Virus record (IMG/VR): IMGVR_UViG_3300050821_006637
Coordinates: 1-64,000 of that record
DNA: 64,000 bases
Source of the DNA: a virus
Strand: one strand, 5' to 3'
Below the pieces are notes generated by a model. It had not been told where the DNA came from. It searched no databases and saw only the letters and a program-made list of their open reading frames with translations. Positions within the stretch are counted from its first letter, which is position 1; every line of letters starts with the position of its first letter. A program made the translations under genes and the position numbers. Shown here piece after piece: positions 9,145 through 16,671 of this stretch.

Positions 9145-9612
9145 ATGCCAGAAGCAGGCTTTTCTAGTTTGACAGATTTCACTGGTCTTCCTGTGGGAGA
9201 CGGCAACTCCGTTCCCCCACCAGTTCTAGCACCAGGATTTCTTAGTCTTTTAGACTTCACTGGTCTTCCAATCGGTGCGGGAAGTTTCATTCCGTCCGCT
9301 CCACCTGTTGCTGGATTTTTGGGTCTTTTAGATTTTACTGGATTGCCGACGGGAGCAGGGATAGGCTCTCCCGTCCCTCCTGTCATTCCTCATGGTCATG
9401 GGTTCCGTGGTGCTGGACGTCATCTGACATACATCATGCGTATGGCTCAACAGATGAGGCAACAGAAGCAGAAGAGGCAGTTAGTAGAAAGAGTATTAGA
9501 GCAGGTAACCTATACTAAGAGAGTATTGGAAGAAGGTTGGCGAGCAGAGCAACAATACAGGAAGAATCTTGCTGTCGTACAGACGTATTCGATTCTTTTA
9601 GCAGAGGTTTAG
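9145..9612 (+). CDS. Triple-repeat protein with helical C-terminus
   Basis: This is a 155-residue protein. The first 85 residues are three repeats of a unit like GFLSLLDFTGLPIGAG separated by Pro-rich spacers. The C-terminal half is a Gln/Arg/Glu-rich helix (about residues 95-150, with QQMRQQKQKRQLVERVLEQV). The family is not recognised. A hydrophobic repeat joined to a coiled coil suggests an adaptor between virion components. It lies between the Ser-Gly fibre and a glycosyltransferase. Confidence 0.55.
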   Translation: MPEAGFSSLTDFTGLPVGDGNSVPPPVLAPGFLSLLDFTGLPIGAGSFIPSAPPVAGFLGLLDFTGLPTGAGIGSPVPPVIPHGHGFRGAGRHLTYIMRMAQQMRQQKQKRQLVERVLEQVTYTKRVLEEGWRAEQQYRKNLAVVQTYSILLAEV

Positions 9613-9631
9613 AGGAAAGTGAGGTGCCAGT

Positions 9632-10729
9632 ATGTTACTGGAACCAATCTATGGAATTGTCGTTTCGGACGGCTATGGGGATTTCTTAGATACATCTCTC
9701 TCCTATAATCGTCCGCTCTTTTCCAGATGCGTAGTCGTCACTTCTCCAAAGGATAAGGAAAGCCAACGAGTAGCAGGGAAACACAACTGCGAACTCGTCA
9801 TTACGGAGGATGGAGGGAAGACAGGTAGCACACACGATGCGATGCCAGAGTTTGGCGTAGACTCACCTATCACTCGTGCTTTCAATAAAGGGGCGATGAT
9901 AGAAAGAGGACTCCAACAACTTCCACAAAGAGGATGGAGGCTTCATTTTGATAGTGATGTCGTCTTTCCTGGCAATATCCGTCAAAGATTAGGTGATGCG
10001 GATTTAGACCCTTCCTGCATTTATGGCTGTGACAGAATGAATGTGCTGGGATGGGACGGATGGCAGAAACTCCTCGCCAGTGGATGGGCGAGTAAAGGCT
10101 TTGAACATCACCATTTCCTCACTCATTCCATTAATCGCCACGAAATCGGTTCACGTCTTATCTATGGCGACCAGGGTTGGGTTCCCATAGGTTTCTTTCA
10201 ACTTTGGCATTCTTCTGCAGAATATTCTGGTATTTATAGAACTCGTCCCTACCCTACTGGGAGCAATAACGCTGCACATGATGATGTTCAATTTGCATTA
10301 AGATTTGATAGAAAGAAAAGAATCTTCCTTCCCGAATTCATGGTCGCCCATCTCTGTACAGAAGATACATCGTACGGAAAGAATTGGAATGGAAGGATAA
10401 CGAAGAAATTCGGTCCACCGGATAAAAAGGAAGACCCGAGGAAAGAGAGTGGGAAGGCAGAGTTACAAATGACAAAGAAGCCTCTGCCACCAGAAGAAAA
10501 TACCTCCAACTCTCATTGCCAGGGAAGTGGTCCTGTCGGTCCTTTCCCCACTTGGGGTGAGTTGAAGATTCTTGCAAAGATACTTGGATGGCAATCTTCT
10601 ACTGTCGTCTTCCTGTTTCACATTACCTGGGGTAGGATAGAACAGGCTGCTCTAAAGCTCAAGTGGAATGATAATACACCCCTTACTATTGCGAACTTAA
10701 TAGCTCTATTTAGGGAAGTAGAGTCATGA
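9632..10729 (+). CDS. Glycosyltransferase, GT-A type
   Basis: This 365-residue protein is predicted to transfer a sugar from a nucleotide-sugar donor. The N-terminal half has the Rossmann-like start IYGIVVSDGYGDF and the metal-binding DxD motif in LHFDSDVVF (about residue 110). An acidic motif follows near HDDVQFALRF (about 213). The C-terminal part (about 250-365) is variable and charged. The gene follows virion fibre genes, so phage-particle or host-surface glycosylation is plausible. The acceptor is unknown. Its stop overlaps the next start (ATGA). Confidence 0.7.
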   Translation: MLLEPIYGIVVSDGYGDFLDTSLSYNRPLFSRCVVVTSPKDKESQRVAGKHNCELVITEDGGKTGSTHDAMPEFGVDSPITRAFNKGAMIERGLQQLPQRGWRLHFDSDVVFPGNIRQRLGDADLDPSCIYGCDRMNVLGWDGWQKLLASGWASKGFEHHHFLTHSINRHEIGSRLIYGDQGWVPIGFFQLWHSSAEYSGIYRTRPYPTGSNNAAHDDVQFALRFDRKKRIFLPEFMVAHLCTEDTSYGKNWNGRITKKFGPPDKKEDPRKESGKAELQMTKKPLPPEENTSNSHCQGSGPVGPFPTWGELKILAKILGWQSSTVVFLFHITWGRIEQAALKLKWNDNTPLTIANLIALFREVES

Positions 10730-10914
10730 AAGTAAGGATGAGGACGATGAAGATAGCAAATGACCACGCTCGTTTCTGTCGGGCGTGGAAATGGATGGTA
10801 GAGGTGGTGGGAGAGGAAGAGGCGGCGAGGATGAAGAATTCCGTGGTTCCCTGTCCTTCTTTGCTTCCATATTCTGTGTGTAATTCTGTACCGATGCCGA
10901 GGGGAGTTGGATAA
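10726..10914 (+). CDS. Small hypothetical protein
   Basis: This 62-residue basic protein starts at the ATGA overlap with the glycosyltransferase stop, which supports co-translation. It has a helical N-terminal half (WKWMVEVVGEEEAARM) and a Cys/Pro-containing tail. No family is recognised. Confidence 0.45.
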   Translation: MKVRMRTMKIANDHARFCRAWKWMVEVVGEEEAARMKNSVVPCPSLLPYSVCNSVPMPRGVG

Positions 10915-10928
10915 GGAGTAGACTAAAG

Positions 10929-11129
10929 ATGGGGATGGCAAGTAGACCGATAGATGGTGGACCATATACGGAAATCTGGGACAGAGCCTATGAAAAAGAT
11001 GCAGGCGGAATAACTAACCAGACAAAAGGTCTGGTTATAACTTTCTATCGTAATGGAGAATCCTTTGAAAGGATATCGTCTTTGGTAGGTGTTACTTTTG
11101 AAGAGATTGAGAAAATAGTAAACGAGTGA
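10929..11129 (+). CDS. Small hypothetical protein, possible HTH
   Basis: This is a 66-residue protein. The C-terminal half (GLVITFYRNGESFERISSLVGVTFEEIEKIV) is compatible with a short helix-turn-helix: helix, turn at GVTFEE, helix. That would suggest a small DNA-binding or adaptor protein. An internal ATG six bases downstream is an alternative start. Function is inferred only from the pattern. Confidence 0.45.
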   Translation: MGMASRPIDGGPYTEIWDRAYEKDAGGITNQTKGLVITFYRNGESFERISSLVGVTFEEIEKIVNE

Positions 11130-11139
11130 GGAGACGCAG

Positions 11140-11544
11140 ATGCCGAAACTTTATTCCATTGATGTTGATGAGACGTTGGAGATAAGCAGAGGTCCTGTTT
11201 CCATCCAAAGTCTACGAGATTTGAAAGCGAGTGGACAGATAGTTGGGCTGTGCGGAAATTGGGCTCTCTTCTGTCAAAGAGTGCCCGATTGGCATAACAT
11301 AGTATCTTTCGTCAATTGTGGCTTAGTCCAGTTTGAGTATCAAGGACAGATTATTGGAGATAAGGCTTGGTTTCTGCGAAACCTGCAAACCTATGTAAGA
11401 GCGGATGAATATATTCACGTTGGAAATTGCCTTAATGAGAAGAACTCTTTAGGATTCATCTGTGGGAGTGACGATAAGGGAGCAGCGGAGAAGGCGGGAT
11501 GGAGATTCATTAAGGAAGATGACTTTGCCAAAGGAGTAAGATGA
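11140..11544 (+). CDS. HAD-like phosphatase-type protein
   Basis: This 134-residue protein starts with YSIDVDETLEI, the DxDxT motif I of the haloacid dehalogenase superfamily (residues about 8-12). A later block, HVGNCLNEKNSLGFICGSDD, resembles the terminal acidic motif followed by a sugar-phosphatase-like end. It is shorter than most HAD enzymes and lacks a cap domain. GAGGAG precedes the ATG. The substrate is unknown. A link to nucleotide-sugar or end-processing chemistry is only suggested by neighbours. Confidence 0.55.
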   Translation: MPKLYSIDVDETLEISRGPVSIQSLRDLKASGQIVGLCGNWALFCQRVPDWHNIVSFVNCGLVQFEYQGQIIGDKAWFLRNLQTYVRADEYIHVGNCLNEKNSLGFICGSDDKGAAEKAGWRFIKEDDFAKGVR

Positions 11545-11849
11545 AACTCGCCTCAATATCTGCGGAAGCCGTCGCCACTTGCCTCTGTTGCGGATGGGAA
11601 CAGAAGCCTCCTATGCTACGATTAGTTCACTCCACCAGAAAGAAAGAGGAAATACCCCTCTCCAAAAAGATAGAATTAGCAGAACAATCCGTTCTCGCTC
11701 ATCTGCGAGATGCACATGATAGGTTAATGTTGACGAAAGAAAAGATAGATTTGGGTGAAGAGGGGGTTAGGTTAGATTACCACGGAAGACGACCAGAGAA
11801 GAGTTTAGAGATTGCTTTAACGCGAGGCGGAAGGAAGTGGGGTAGATAA
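11541..11849 (+). CDS. Small zinc-finger-like protein
   Basis: This 102-residue protein overlaps the previous gene by 4 bases. It has CLCC near residue 14 and a later His pair in VLAHLRDAHDRL, which could form a C2H2-like zinc site. The C-terminal part is basic. It is probably nucleic-acid binding, but that is an inference from the metal-ligand pattern. Confidence 0.45.
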   Translation: MKLASISAEAVATCLCCGWEQKPPMLRLVHSTRKKEEIPLSKKIELAEQSVLAHLRDAHDRLMLTKEKIDLGEEGVRLDYHGRRPEKSLEIALTRGGRKWGR

Positions 11850-12508
11850 TGGCAGGAGAGATTCAATTTAGTTTCGTAACGAGCAAAGTAACATATGCAC
11901 TCGTCCGTAATACGAATGCCCTCATCTACTCCCCAGCATTCGGTGGCTTCTCTGGCTATTCCTCTCCACTTTATTCTGGCTACGCTATCCCTTGCACAGA
12001 GCAGGGAGCATCTGCCTATTATGTTGGAAACTTTCCTTCCGTTTCTCCAGGCGTCTACAACGTCGTTTCAAAGCAAGCCGTCACTGGTGTTCCACTTGAG
12101 TCAGACCCGACGACGGACGAAGGTGAAATAGAATGGGGTGGTAGTGGCGTCGTTCCCCTCGTCAATATCGCTGCTTCTGGTATCCCAGAAACCATCCAAC
12201 TGAGACGAAGTTGGATGGTGAGGAATTATCCTGTCTATCTTCGTAGCAGTGCAGATAATGTCAATCCGTTCGTTAGTGGCTCTGTTTCTGGGATGGTGAG
12301 CCAGGATGGAGGAAATGCGGTTTCCTTGCAGAGTGGGTCTTTTACACCAGTGATAGGAATCCCAGGGCTTTATAATTTGCAGAGCTTGACGAGTGGCGAT
12401 TTAAACGCCGGAACGATTACTCTATTATTCCAAGGAACCATCTCTGGTGGTGGTGTATCTTCTCCCCTAGTTCAATCTTTTGTCCTTCAAAACCAATCTG
12501 GTTCTTAG
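11849..12508 (+). CDS. Beta-rich virion-type protein
   Basis: This 219-residue protein is Ser/Gly/Val-rich with two similar halves. Each half has an extended strand region ending in a phrase of the type PGVYNVVS or PGLYNLQS. This resembles the N-terminal anchor region of the Ser-Gly fibre at 7441. A baseplate-upper-protein-like sandwich is possible. It starts at a TAATG overlap. It is most likely a tail or fibre accessory protein. Confidence 0.5.
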   Translation: MAGEIQFSFVTSKVTYALVRNTNALIYSPAFGGFSGYSSPLYSGYAIPCTEQGASAYYVGNFPSVSPGVYNVVSKQAVTGVPLESDPTTDEGEIEWGGSGVVPLVNIAASGIPETIQLRRSWMVRNYPVYLRSSADNVNPFVSGSVSGMVSQDGGNAVSLQSGSFTPVIGIPGLYNLQSLTSGDLNAGTITLLFQGTISGGGVSSPLVQSFVLQNQSGS

Positions 12509-12517
12509 GAGTGAGTG

Positions 12518-12715
12518 ATGGAAATCTCATATGACCCGTTTCCTATGGCTCTTGGTGTAGTCAACTTCCCTGCCAATATCTATGTAGATGAGCCTCAAGT
12601 CGTCGGTCCGCAGCAGAACTTAGCGCAAGGGGACTACGATAATAGTATTCATATCCAAGGCTCTGCCGCTGGAATTAACATCTTCCCTCAACTATTGAGT
12701 TGGGGTGGAAACTAG
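12518..12715 (+). CDS. Small hypothetical protein
   Basis: This 66-residue protein starts at the ATG at 12518, 6 bases after AGGAG; a GTG three bases earlier is less likely. It is rich in Pro, Asn and aromatic residues with no obvious motif. The position right after a virion-type gene suggests a minor structural role, but this is not shown. Confidence 0.4.
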   Translation: MEISYDPFPMALGVVNFPANIYVDEPQVVGPQQNLAQGDYDNSIHIQGSAAGINIFPQLLSWGGN

Positions 12716-12728
12716 AAAGAGAAGAAAG

Positions 12729-12953
12729 ATGTCCTCCTTCCAACTCGGTATCTATGGTGTTCCTCATCGGCGGAGAATTGTGCAGTCCTGTGGAGAAATA
12801 ACACAGCAGGAGGTGATTGGTACGTGCCCCATCTGTAGTTCTCCAATTCTAGCACCACGTCAAGTTGTCCCAAATCAACCGCCTTACGTTCGTTACACTT
12901 GTCAGTGCGCCCAGAGAAACAAAGATATTAGAAACTTGATGTTGACGAAGTAA
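12729..12953 (+). CDS. Zinc-ribbon protein
   Basis: This is a 74-residue protein. CPIC (near residue 34) and a later CQC give a four-Cys-like zinc ribbon, with basic flanks. The start at 12729 is preferred over 12705 because a purine-rich GAGAAGAAAG precedes it. Nucleic-acid or protein binding is likely, the target unknown. It is the first of several small Cys-rich proteins in the accessory region. Confidence 0.5.
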   Translation: MSSFQLGIYGVPHRRRIVQSCGEITQQEVIGTCPICSSPILAPRQVVPNQPPYVRYTCQCAQRNKDIRNLMLTK

Positions 12954-12989
12954 GAACTTGCGATTTTTATTTTCGCTCGCTAACCTCCG

Positions 12990-13010
12990 GTATATAGGAC
13001 GTATATACGT
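12990..13010. promoter_or_regulatory. Palindromic operator with TATATA box
   Basis: A perfect 12-base palindrome ACGTATATACGT occupies 12999-13010. The heptamer GTATATA occurs at 12990 and again at 13001, exactly 11 bases apart (one helical turn). TATATA at 12991 could serve as a -10 box. The site lies 13 bases before the start of a ribbon-helix-helix gene, so autorepression is the obvious model. Confidence 0.55.
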
Positions 13011-13022
13011 GGATAGCAAGCG

Positions 13023-13211
13023 ATGCCAAAGTTTCTCCTCAATCTTACCAGCGGACAATATAGTCAACTCCAGTGTCTTTCTCAACGATATGACATTCCA
13101 ATGGCTGTCTATGTGCGACAGGCATTGGATGAATATTTGATAAAGAAGCCTCAATTGCACTGGGTCGCTAGTGGTATGAGTTATGATGCGAGCATTGGGT
13201 ATGAACATTAG
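13023..13211 (+). CDS. Ribbon-helix-helix (CopG/Arc-like) regulator
   Basis: This is a 62-residue protein. Residues 3-8 (KFLLNL) form the DNA-contacting strand. Two helices follow (SGQYSQLQCLSQRY and MAVYVRQALDEYL) with a turn at DIP, which is the usual RHH layout. It is expected to dimerise and bind DNA through the paired strands. It begins a transcription unit, as the only gene here with a convincing palindromic site before it. The regulated set is unknown. Confidence 0.65.
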   Translation: MPKFLLNLTSGQYSQLQCLSQRYDIPMAVYVRQALDEYLIKKPQLHWVASGMSYDASIGYEH

Positions 13212-13219
13212 GAGTGGTG

Positions 13220-13567
13220 ATGCCTAAGAAGAAATGGACTACTTACTACAAGTGGACGGATTACTATGGAGCCATTCGCAAAGTCACCTTCCACGTAGAT
13301 GAGGAGGGAAATTATAACGGCTTCTTGTGTGAAGATATTGGTGCTGGAATCTGTGGGATGGATGAGAGTAAATGGCCTCCTCCAGCGAATCATTACTGGG
13401 ATACAGAGGAAGAGGCACGGAAAGGAATCGTAGAGAATTTGAAGGAACTTTTATCTAAGGATAATGCCGTAGTAGAATGGATGAAGAATGCTATAAAAGA
13501 CCTGAAAGATAATCATATTTATCCTCTGGTACAGCGAATCAAAGAATTTGAGAAGAGAGCAAAATGA
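13220..13567 (+). CDS. Hypothetical protein
   Basis: This 116-residue protein starts at the ATG 5 bases after AGGAG; the upstream GTG overlaps that site and is unlikely. The N-terminal half is beta-prone and aromatic (TTYYKWTDYYGAIRKVTFHV). The C-terminal half is a charged helix. The family is not recognised. The stop overlaps the next start by 4 bases. Confidence 0.45.
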   Translation: MPKKKWTTYYKWTDYYGAIRKVTFHVDEEGNYNGFLCEDIGAGICGMDESKWPPPANHYWDTEEEARKGIVENLKELLSKDNAVVEWMKNAIKDLKDNHIYPLVQRIKEFEKRAK

Positions 13568-13845
13568 CCCCTCCTCGCACTCTTCGTCGCAAACTTCAAA
13601 AGAAGAAGAAGGCGAAGCCTTATAGGAAGTGCCCGAAGTGTGGGAAAAGAATGACGATGGATTTGTATACGGATGACACTGGTACTCCTAGGTTGTGGAA
13701 ATTGTGCATTGAATTAGGAGTCGTGGTCAAAGGTGAAAGACTTTGGGATTGTAATCGTGGTAGTTCTTGTGGATACAAAGAAGAACTCTTTTGGAAATCG
13801 CCGTGTGGTGGAATGGCAGACGCTTCTCTCACTAAGGAAACTTAG
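13564..13845 (+). CDS. Zinc-ribbon protein running into a tRNA-like gene
   Basis: This 93-residue basic protein has CPKCGKRM (near residue 23) and a later C...C pair (WDCNRGSSCGY), giving a four-Cys zinc ribbon like those of transcription or topoisomerase proteins. The last ~16 codons lie inside the tRNA-Leu-like gene that starts at 13799. The true tail may therefore be an overlap accident, or RNA processing may remove it. Zinc and nucleic-acid binding is likely, the target unknown. Confidence 0.5.
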   Translation: MTPPRTLRRKLQKKKKAKPYRKCPKCGKRMTMDLYTDDTGTPRLWKLCIELGVVVKGERLWDCNRGSSCGYKEELFWKSPCGGMADASLTKET

Positions 13846-13914
13846 GCAGAGGGTAGGGAGAGACTCGGCATATGACGGGTCAATCCTGTGAGGGTTCAAA
13901 TCCCTCCACGGCGT
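13799..13914 (+). tRNA. tRNA-Leu-like gene with enlarged anticodon region
   Basis: The acceptor stem is perfect (CGCCGTG at 13799-13805 with CACGGCG at 13907-13913). The D arm (GTG..CGC around GGAATGGCAGA) is typical of bacterial tRNA-Leu. The variable arm is ACGGG/CCTGT, and the T arm is GAGGG-TTCAAAT-CCCTC. No 3' CCA is encoded. The total length is 116 bases against about 85 expected. The region between D and variable arms (13824-13874) does not give a normal 7-base anticodon loop. It instead contains CTAAG-GAAA-CTTAG, a hairpin with a GNRA tetraloop. The anticodon cannot be assigned. Confidence 0.6.
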
Positions 13915-13944
13915 CTTTGGTTTAGAGTAAAGGGAGACGGAAGA

Positions 13945-14184
13945 ATGAAAGCGAAGCAATTAAGACAACTATTGGAGAGTGTGCCAGGTGATGAGGAGAT
14001 ATTTGTCAATATCAATCATCCTTATGACCATTCTGGCAGTTATTTAGAGTCTGTGAAAGAATTAGAGTGTCTGCCAGTCTATCACTCTTGCAACAGGGTC
14101 TGTGTCGCCAATGCACATATCTCAAAAGACCATATTCTTGGTTATTCTTGGATTCTTGTTACGATAGCCGGATTGGGAGACTAA
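13945..14184 (+). CDS. Small phage protein of the 'LLESVPGDEEI' type
   Basis: This 79-residue protein opens MKAKQLRQLLESVPGDEEIF, a pattern common to small phage proteins of unknown role that begin with a helix and then a D/E-rich strand. It resembles the protein at 20948 in architecture. The ATG at 13945 follows a purine-rich GGAAGA. Function is not known. Confidence 0.45.
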   Translation: MKAKQLRQLLESVPGDEEIFVNINHPYDHSGSYLESVKELECLPVYHSCNRVCVANAHISKDHILGYSWILVTIAGLGD

Positions 14185-14187
14185 GAG

Positions 14188-16020
14188 ATGAGTGGAAGCT
14201 GGGAGATTAAGGAGAGGCAGAAAGTCCTCCTCTGTACTATTCACACAGAGGCGACTTCTATCCACTGGGCTGCTGGATTCAAGAACCTCATCATTCCAGG
14301 TTCCTTCCACTTTGTGAGCGGAATGCCGTTTGACCACGCACGGAACGCTTGCGTCCAAACTCTTCTAAATTCTCCTTATGAGTATCTCTTCTTTTTAGAC
14401 AGCGATGTGATACCACCGCCCGATGCGATACTCCGTCTTCTGGCTCACAACCAACCGATTATGAGCGGAATGTATTGTCGTCGGTCACCTCCTCACTCCG
14501 TGCCTGTGATGATGAAGAATCATCAATGGGTGACGAAGTTTCCAATGGGTTCCGTGGTGGAGGTGGAATTGGTAGGAGCGGGGTGCTTGCTCGTTCATCG
14601 CTCTGTGTTTGAAAGAGTTCCAGCACAGAGACCGGGTAAGAATTGGTTTGATTGGCGGGTTGACCAAAAAGGACATATGCCCGACCCTCTGTGTTTGAGT
14701 GAAGATTACACTTGGTGTTTCCCCCCAAATACGTGGGTGATTGGGGACCATCCAAAGAAGATAGCTGATGTGAAGGTGGGAGACCGAGTTGTCACACATA
14801 CAGGTTCCACACGTAGAGTGCTGGACAGGAGCAGCCGACTTTATTCTGGAGATATGACACGTTTGCATGTTTGTTATCTTGGAAGGATAGAAGCAACGCC
14901 AAGTCATAAATTTTATGTGAGGACAACAAGGCCAGCAGGTAGAACTGTTAGGATTCCAGATTTTATGGCATGTTATATGGATGGAGTGCAGACAGTTGCA
15001 GAAGTCACTACCAAAAAGACGTTATGGGTCGAATCTAAGGATATCCAAGTTGGAGACTGGCTCTATGTTCCCAAGGTGTCGATTCGTAAAGGGGCGGGGT
15101 TAAAGACTACAAATCTTGGTCATCATATTAGTACACAGAAATTGATACAGTTCCCGGATGGATTATATGGATACAGTAGGACTAGGAAAACGGCGTTGCG
15201 GTTGCCTGGGAGATTGGAGATTACACCAAACTTGTGCCGTCTTCTTGGATACTATATTGCGGAAGGTATGTCAACAAAAACGTATGCAAGTTTTGGGTTC
15301 AATGCAAATGAGGAAAAGACGCTAGTTAAAGATACCCAAGAAATCTTATCTGAAGTATTCGGTGCTAAATCAAAATATTATGTAAAAGGGAATGGGATAA
15401 ATTTGTATGTCCCGTCCAAATTACTGGCTCGTTTGTTAGCGTCTCTGTGTGGTAACGGGTCTAGTAACAAACATCTCCCTAGATTCTGGCACAAGTTGAA
15501 TAGGGAATGTTTGACGGAACTTTTGAAAGGATATTGGTGGGGCGACGGGTGTTTTAGTGATGGTGGATTTTCGATGAGGACCATTTCAGAAAGATTAGCA
15601 AAGGAATTGCAAGCGGCATTTCTTCGTCTTGAAGTTTTGACTAGCATCTGTTACCAAAAGAGTCAGAATGCGTATGATCTTCTAGTTCCAGTAGAGTTAG
15701 GTATGCGATTCCGAAGCATTGTTGGATATTCTGGAAAGGTCACGTTGCCACAGAATCAGATATTTCGAGAAACTAATACACATTTTCTGGTGCGAGTCAA
15801 TAAGGTAGAAACTTTTGGTTATGAAGGGTTGGTGCATAATCTTAAAGTGGCTGGGGTTGAATCATATACGGCGAATGGAGCAGCAGTCCATAATTGCTAT
15901 CATGTAAGGCAACACGGCTATCGTATATTAGTAGATAGTTCGGTTCGCTGCCGTCACGTTGGGATGGCAGAGTTTGATTATGGCTCCGTCCTCCCAGCTC
16001 AAGTCCCTGCTGCTGCCTAA
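14188..16020 (+). CDS. Intein-containing glycosyltransferase (GT-A)
   Basis: The primary product is 610 residues and the spliced host protein about 217. The extein has the N-terminal strand KVLLCTIHTEA, the DxD motif in LFFLDSDVIPP (near residue 73), a GAGCLLVHR segment, and an acidic motif LSEDYTW that joins CYHVRQHGYRI after splicing. This matches the order of GT-A (GT2-like) enzymes, where the last acidic motif acts in catalysis. The intein interrupts exactly after that motif, so activity should depend on splicing. Cys is the +1 residue. Donor and acceptor are unknown; sugar genes follow downstream. Confidence 0.75.
   Translation: MSGSWEIKERQKVLLCTIHTEATSIHWAAGFKNLIIPGSFHFVSGMPFDHARNACVQTLLNSPYEYLFFLDSDVIPPPDAILRLLAHNQPIMSGMYCRRSPPHSVPVMMKNHQWVTKFPMGSVVEVELVGAGCLLVHRSVFERVPAQRPGKNWFDWRVDQKGHMPDPLCLSEDYTWCFPPNTWVIGDHPKKIADVKVGDRVVTHTGSTRRVLDRSSRLYSGDMTRLHVCYLGRIEATPSHKFYVRTTRPAGRTVRIPDFMACYMDGVQTVAEVTTKKTLWVESKDIQVGDWLYVPKVSIRKGAGLKTTNLGHHISTQKLIQFPDGLYGYSRTRKTALRLPGRLEITPNLCRLLGYYIAEGMSTKTYASFGFNANEEKTLVKDTQEILSEVFGAKSKYYVKGNGINLYVPSKLLARLLASLCGNGSSNKHLPRFWHKLNRECLTELLKGYWWGDGCFSDGGFSMRTISERLAKELQAAFLRLEVLTSICYQKSQNAYDLLVPVELGMRFRSIVGYSGKVTLPQNQIFRETNTHFLVRVNKVETFGYEGLVHNLKVAGVESYTANGAAVHNCYHVRQHGYRILVDSSVRCRHVGMAEFDYGSVLPAQVPAAA
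14716..15894 (+). mobile_element. Full-length intein with LAGLIDADG endonuclease
   Basis: This is a 393-residue insertion. The N-terminal splice block is CFPPNTWVIGD with Cys1. Block B is in ATPSHKFYV, with the TxxH pattern. The homing endonuclease core has two LAGLIDADG-like helices, LLGYYIAEG and LLKGYWWGDG. The C-terminal blocks are FGYEGLVHNLKV and NGAAVHN, ending in His-Asn before extein Cys. All residues needed for class-1 splicing are visible. The acidic residues in both endonuclease helices suggest it could still cut DNA. Confidence 0.85.
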
Positions 16021-16040
16021 AATCTAAAAAGGAGATGAAG

Positions 16041-16340
16041 ATGTCCACGTCTGCCGAATTCCAAACTCTGTGCCAGGAACTCCTTAAGATGAATGAGGAG
16101 CATGAATTGCAGTATGATGTTGAACTAGAAGCAAGGAAAAAGAGGAATTATCTCCAGGATGAGATTACCAAAAAGGAGAAGGAACTCGCCGTCAGTGCCT
16201 TGGAACTAGGATGGGTGAGTAAAGAAGACGCTTTCAGTTCCAGGCTCCGTCTGCCTGATGGAAAGGTCTTGGACTTGAGACTAGCTGAGAATCGTTTGAT
16301 AGTGGAAGAACGTAGATTGATTGATTTAGGAGATAAATGA
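16041..16340 (+). CDS. Coiled-coil hypothetical protein
   Basis: This 99-residue protein is almost entirely charged helix over residues 5-60, followed by a short beta-prone end (LRLPDGKVLDLRLAENRL). The ATG at 16041 is chosen because AAGGAG sits 6 bases before it; the ATG at 16035 would have no spacing. The family is not recognised. The stop overlaps the next start. Confidence 0.45.
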   Translation: MSTSAEFQTLCQELLKMNEEHELQYDVELEARKKRNYLQDEITKKEKELAVSALELGWVSKEDAFSSRLRLPDGKVLDLRLAENRLIVEERRLIDLGDK

Positions 16341-16654
16341 TGGAAGGTGTTCAAACTTTCGTTCACTTTGATTTGAAAGAACTTAAAGAATGTCTTGGGG
16401 ATGATAAGAAACTCCGTAATCTCATTAAGAGCAAACTTTGTGATATGGCGGAGATTTGTTTCCTGGAACCAGGGTTCGTCCTCCCCTTCGTGCCAGAAGT
16501 CCTTGACAAAGTAAAAGAGGAGATAGGGAAGATGAAGTTTGGACCGAGAGAATATTATCCTCTGGTACAGCATAATGAATTACGGATTCAGTTAACGATG
16601 CCGACGGCGGGGAAGGTCGGGGTTCTTTTCTGGGCAGCGAAAGTGGTCGTATAA
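16337..16654 (+). CDS. Hypothetical protein
   Basis: This 105-residue protein overlaps the upstream stop by 4 bases. It is helical and charged in the N-terminal two thirds. It ends with hydrophobic strands (GVLFWAAKVVV) that could be a single membrane-prone segment. No family is recognised. Confidence 0.4.
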   Translation: MMEGVQTFVHFDLKELKECLGDDKKLRNLIKSKLCDMAEICFLEPGFVLPFVPEVLDKVKEEIGKMKFGPREYYPLVQHNELRIQLTMPTAGKVGVLFWAAKVVV

Positions 16655-16671
16655 GGAGCAAATGATGGAAG

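Noticed and set aside
13824-13874. Archaeal-type bulge-helix-bulge intron in the tRNA-like gene
   Set aside because: A possible TAA anticodon would leave C instead of T at position 33 and the required 3-nt bulges do not fit; left as an unassigned insertion.
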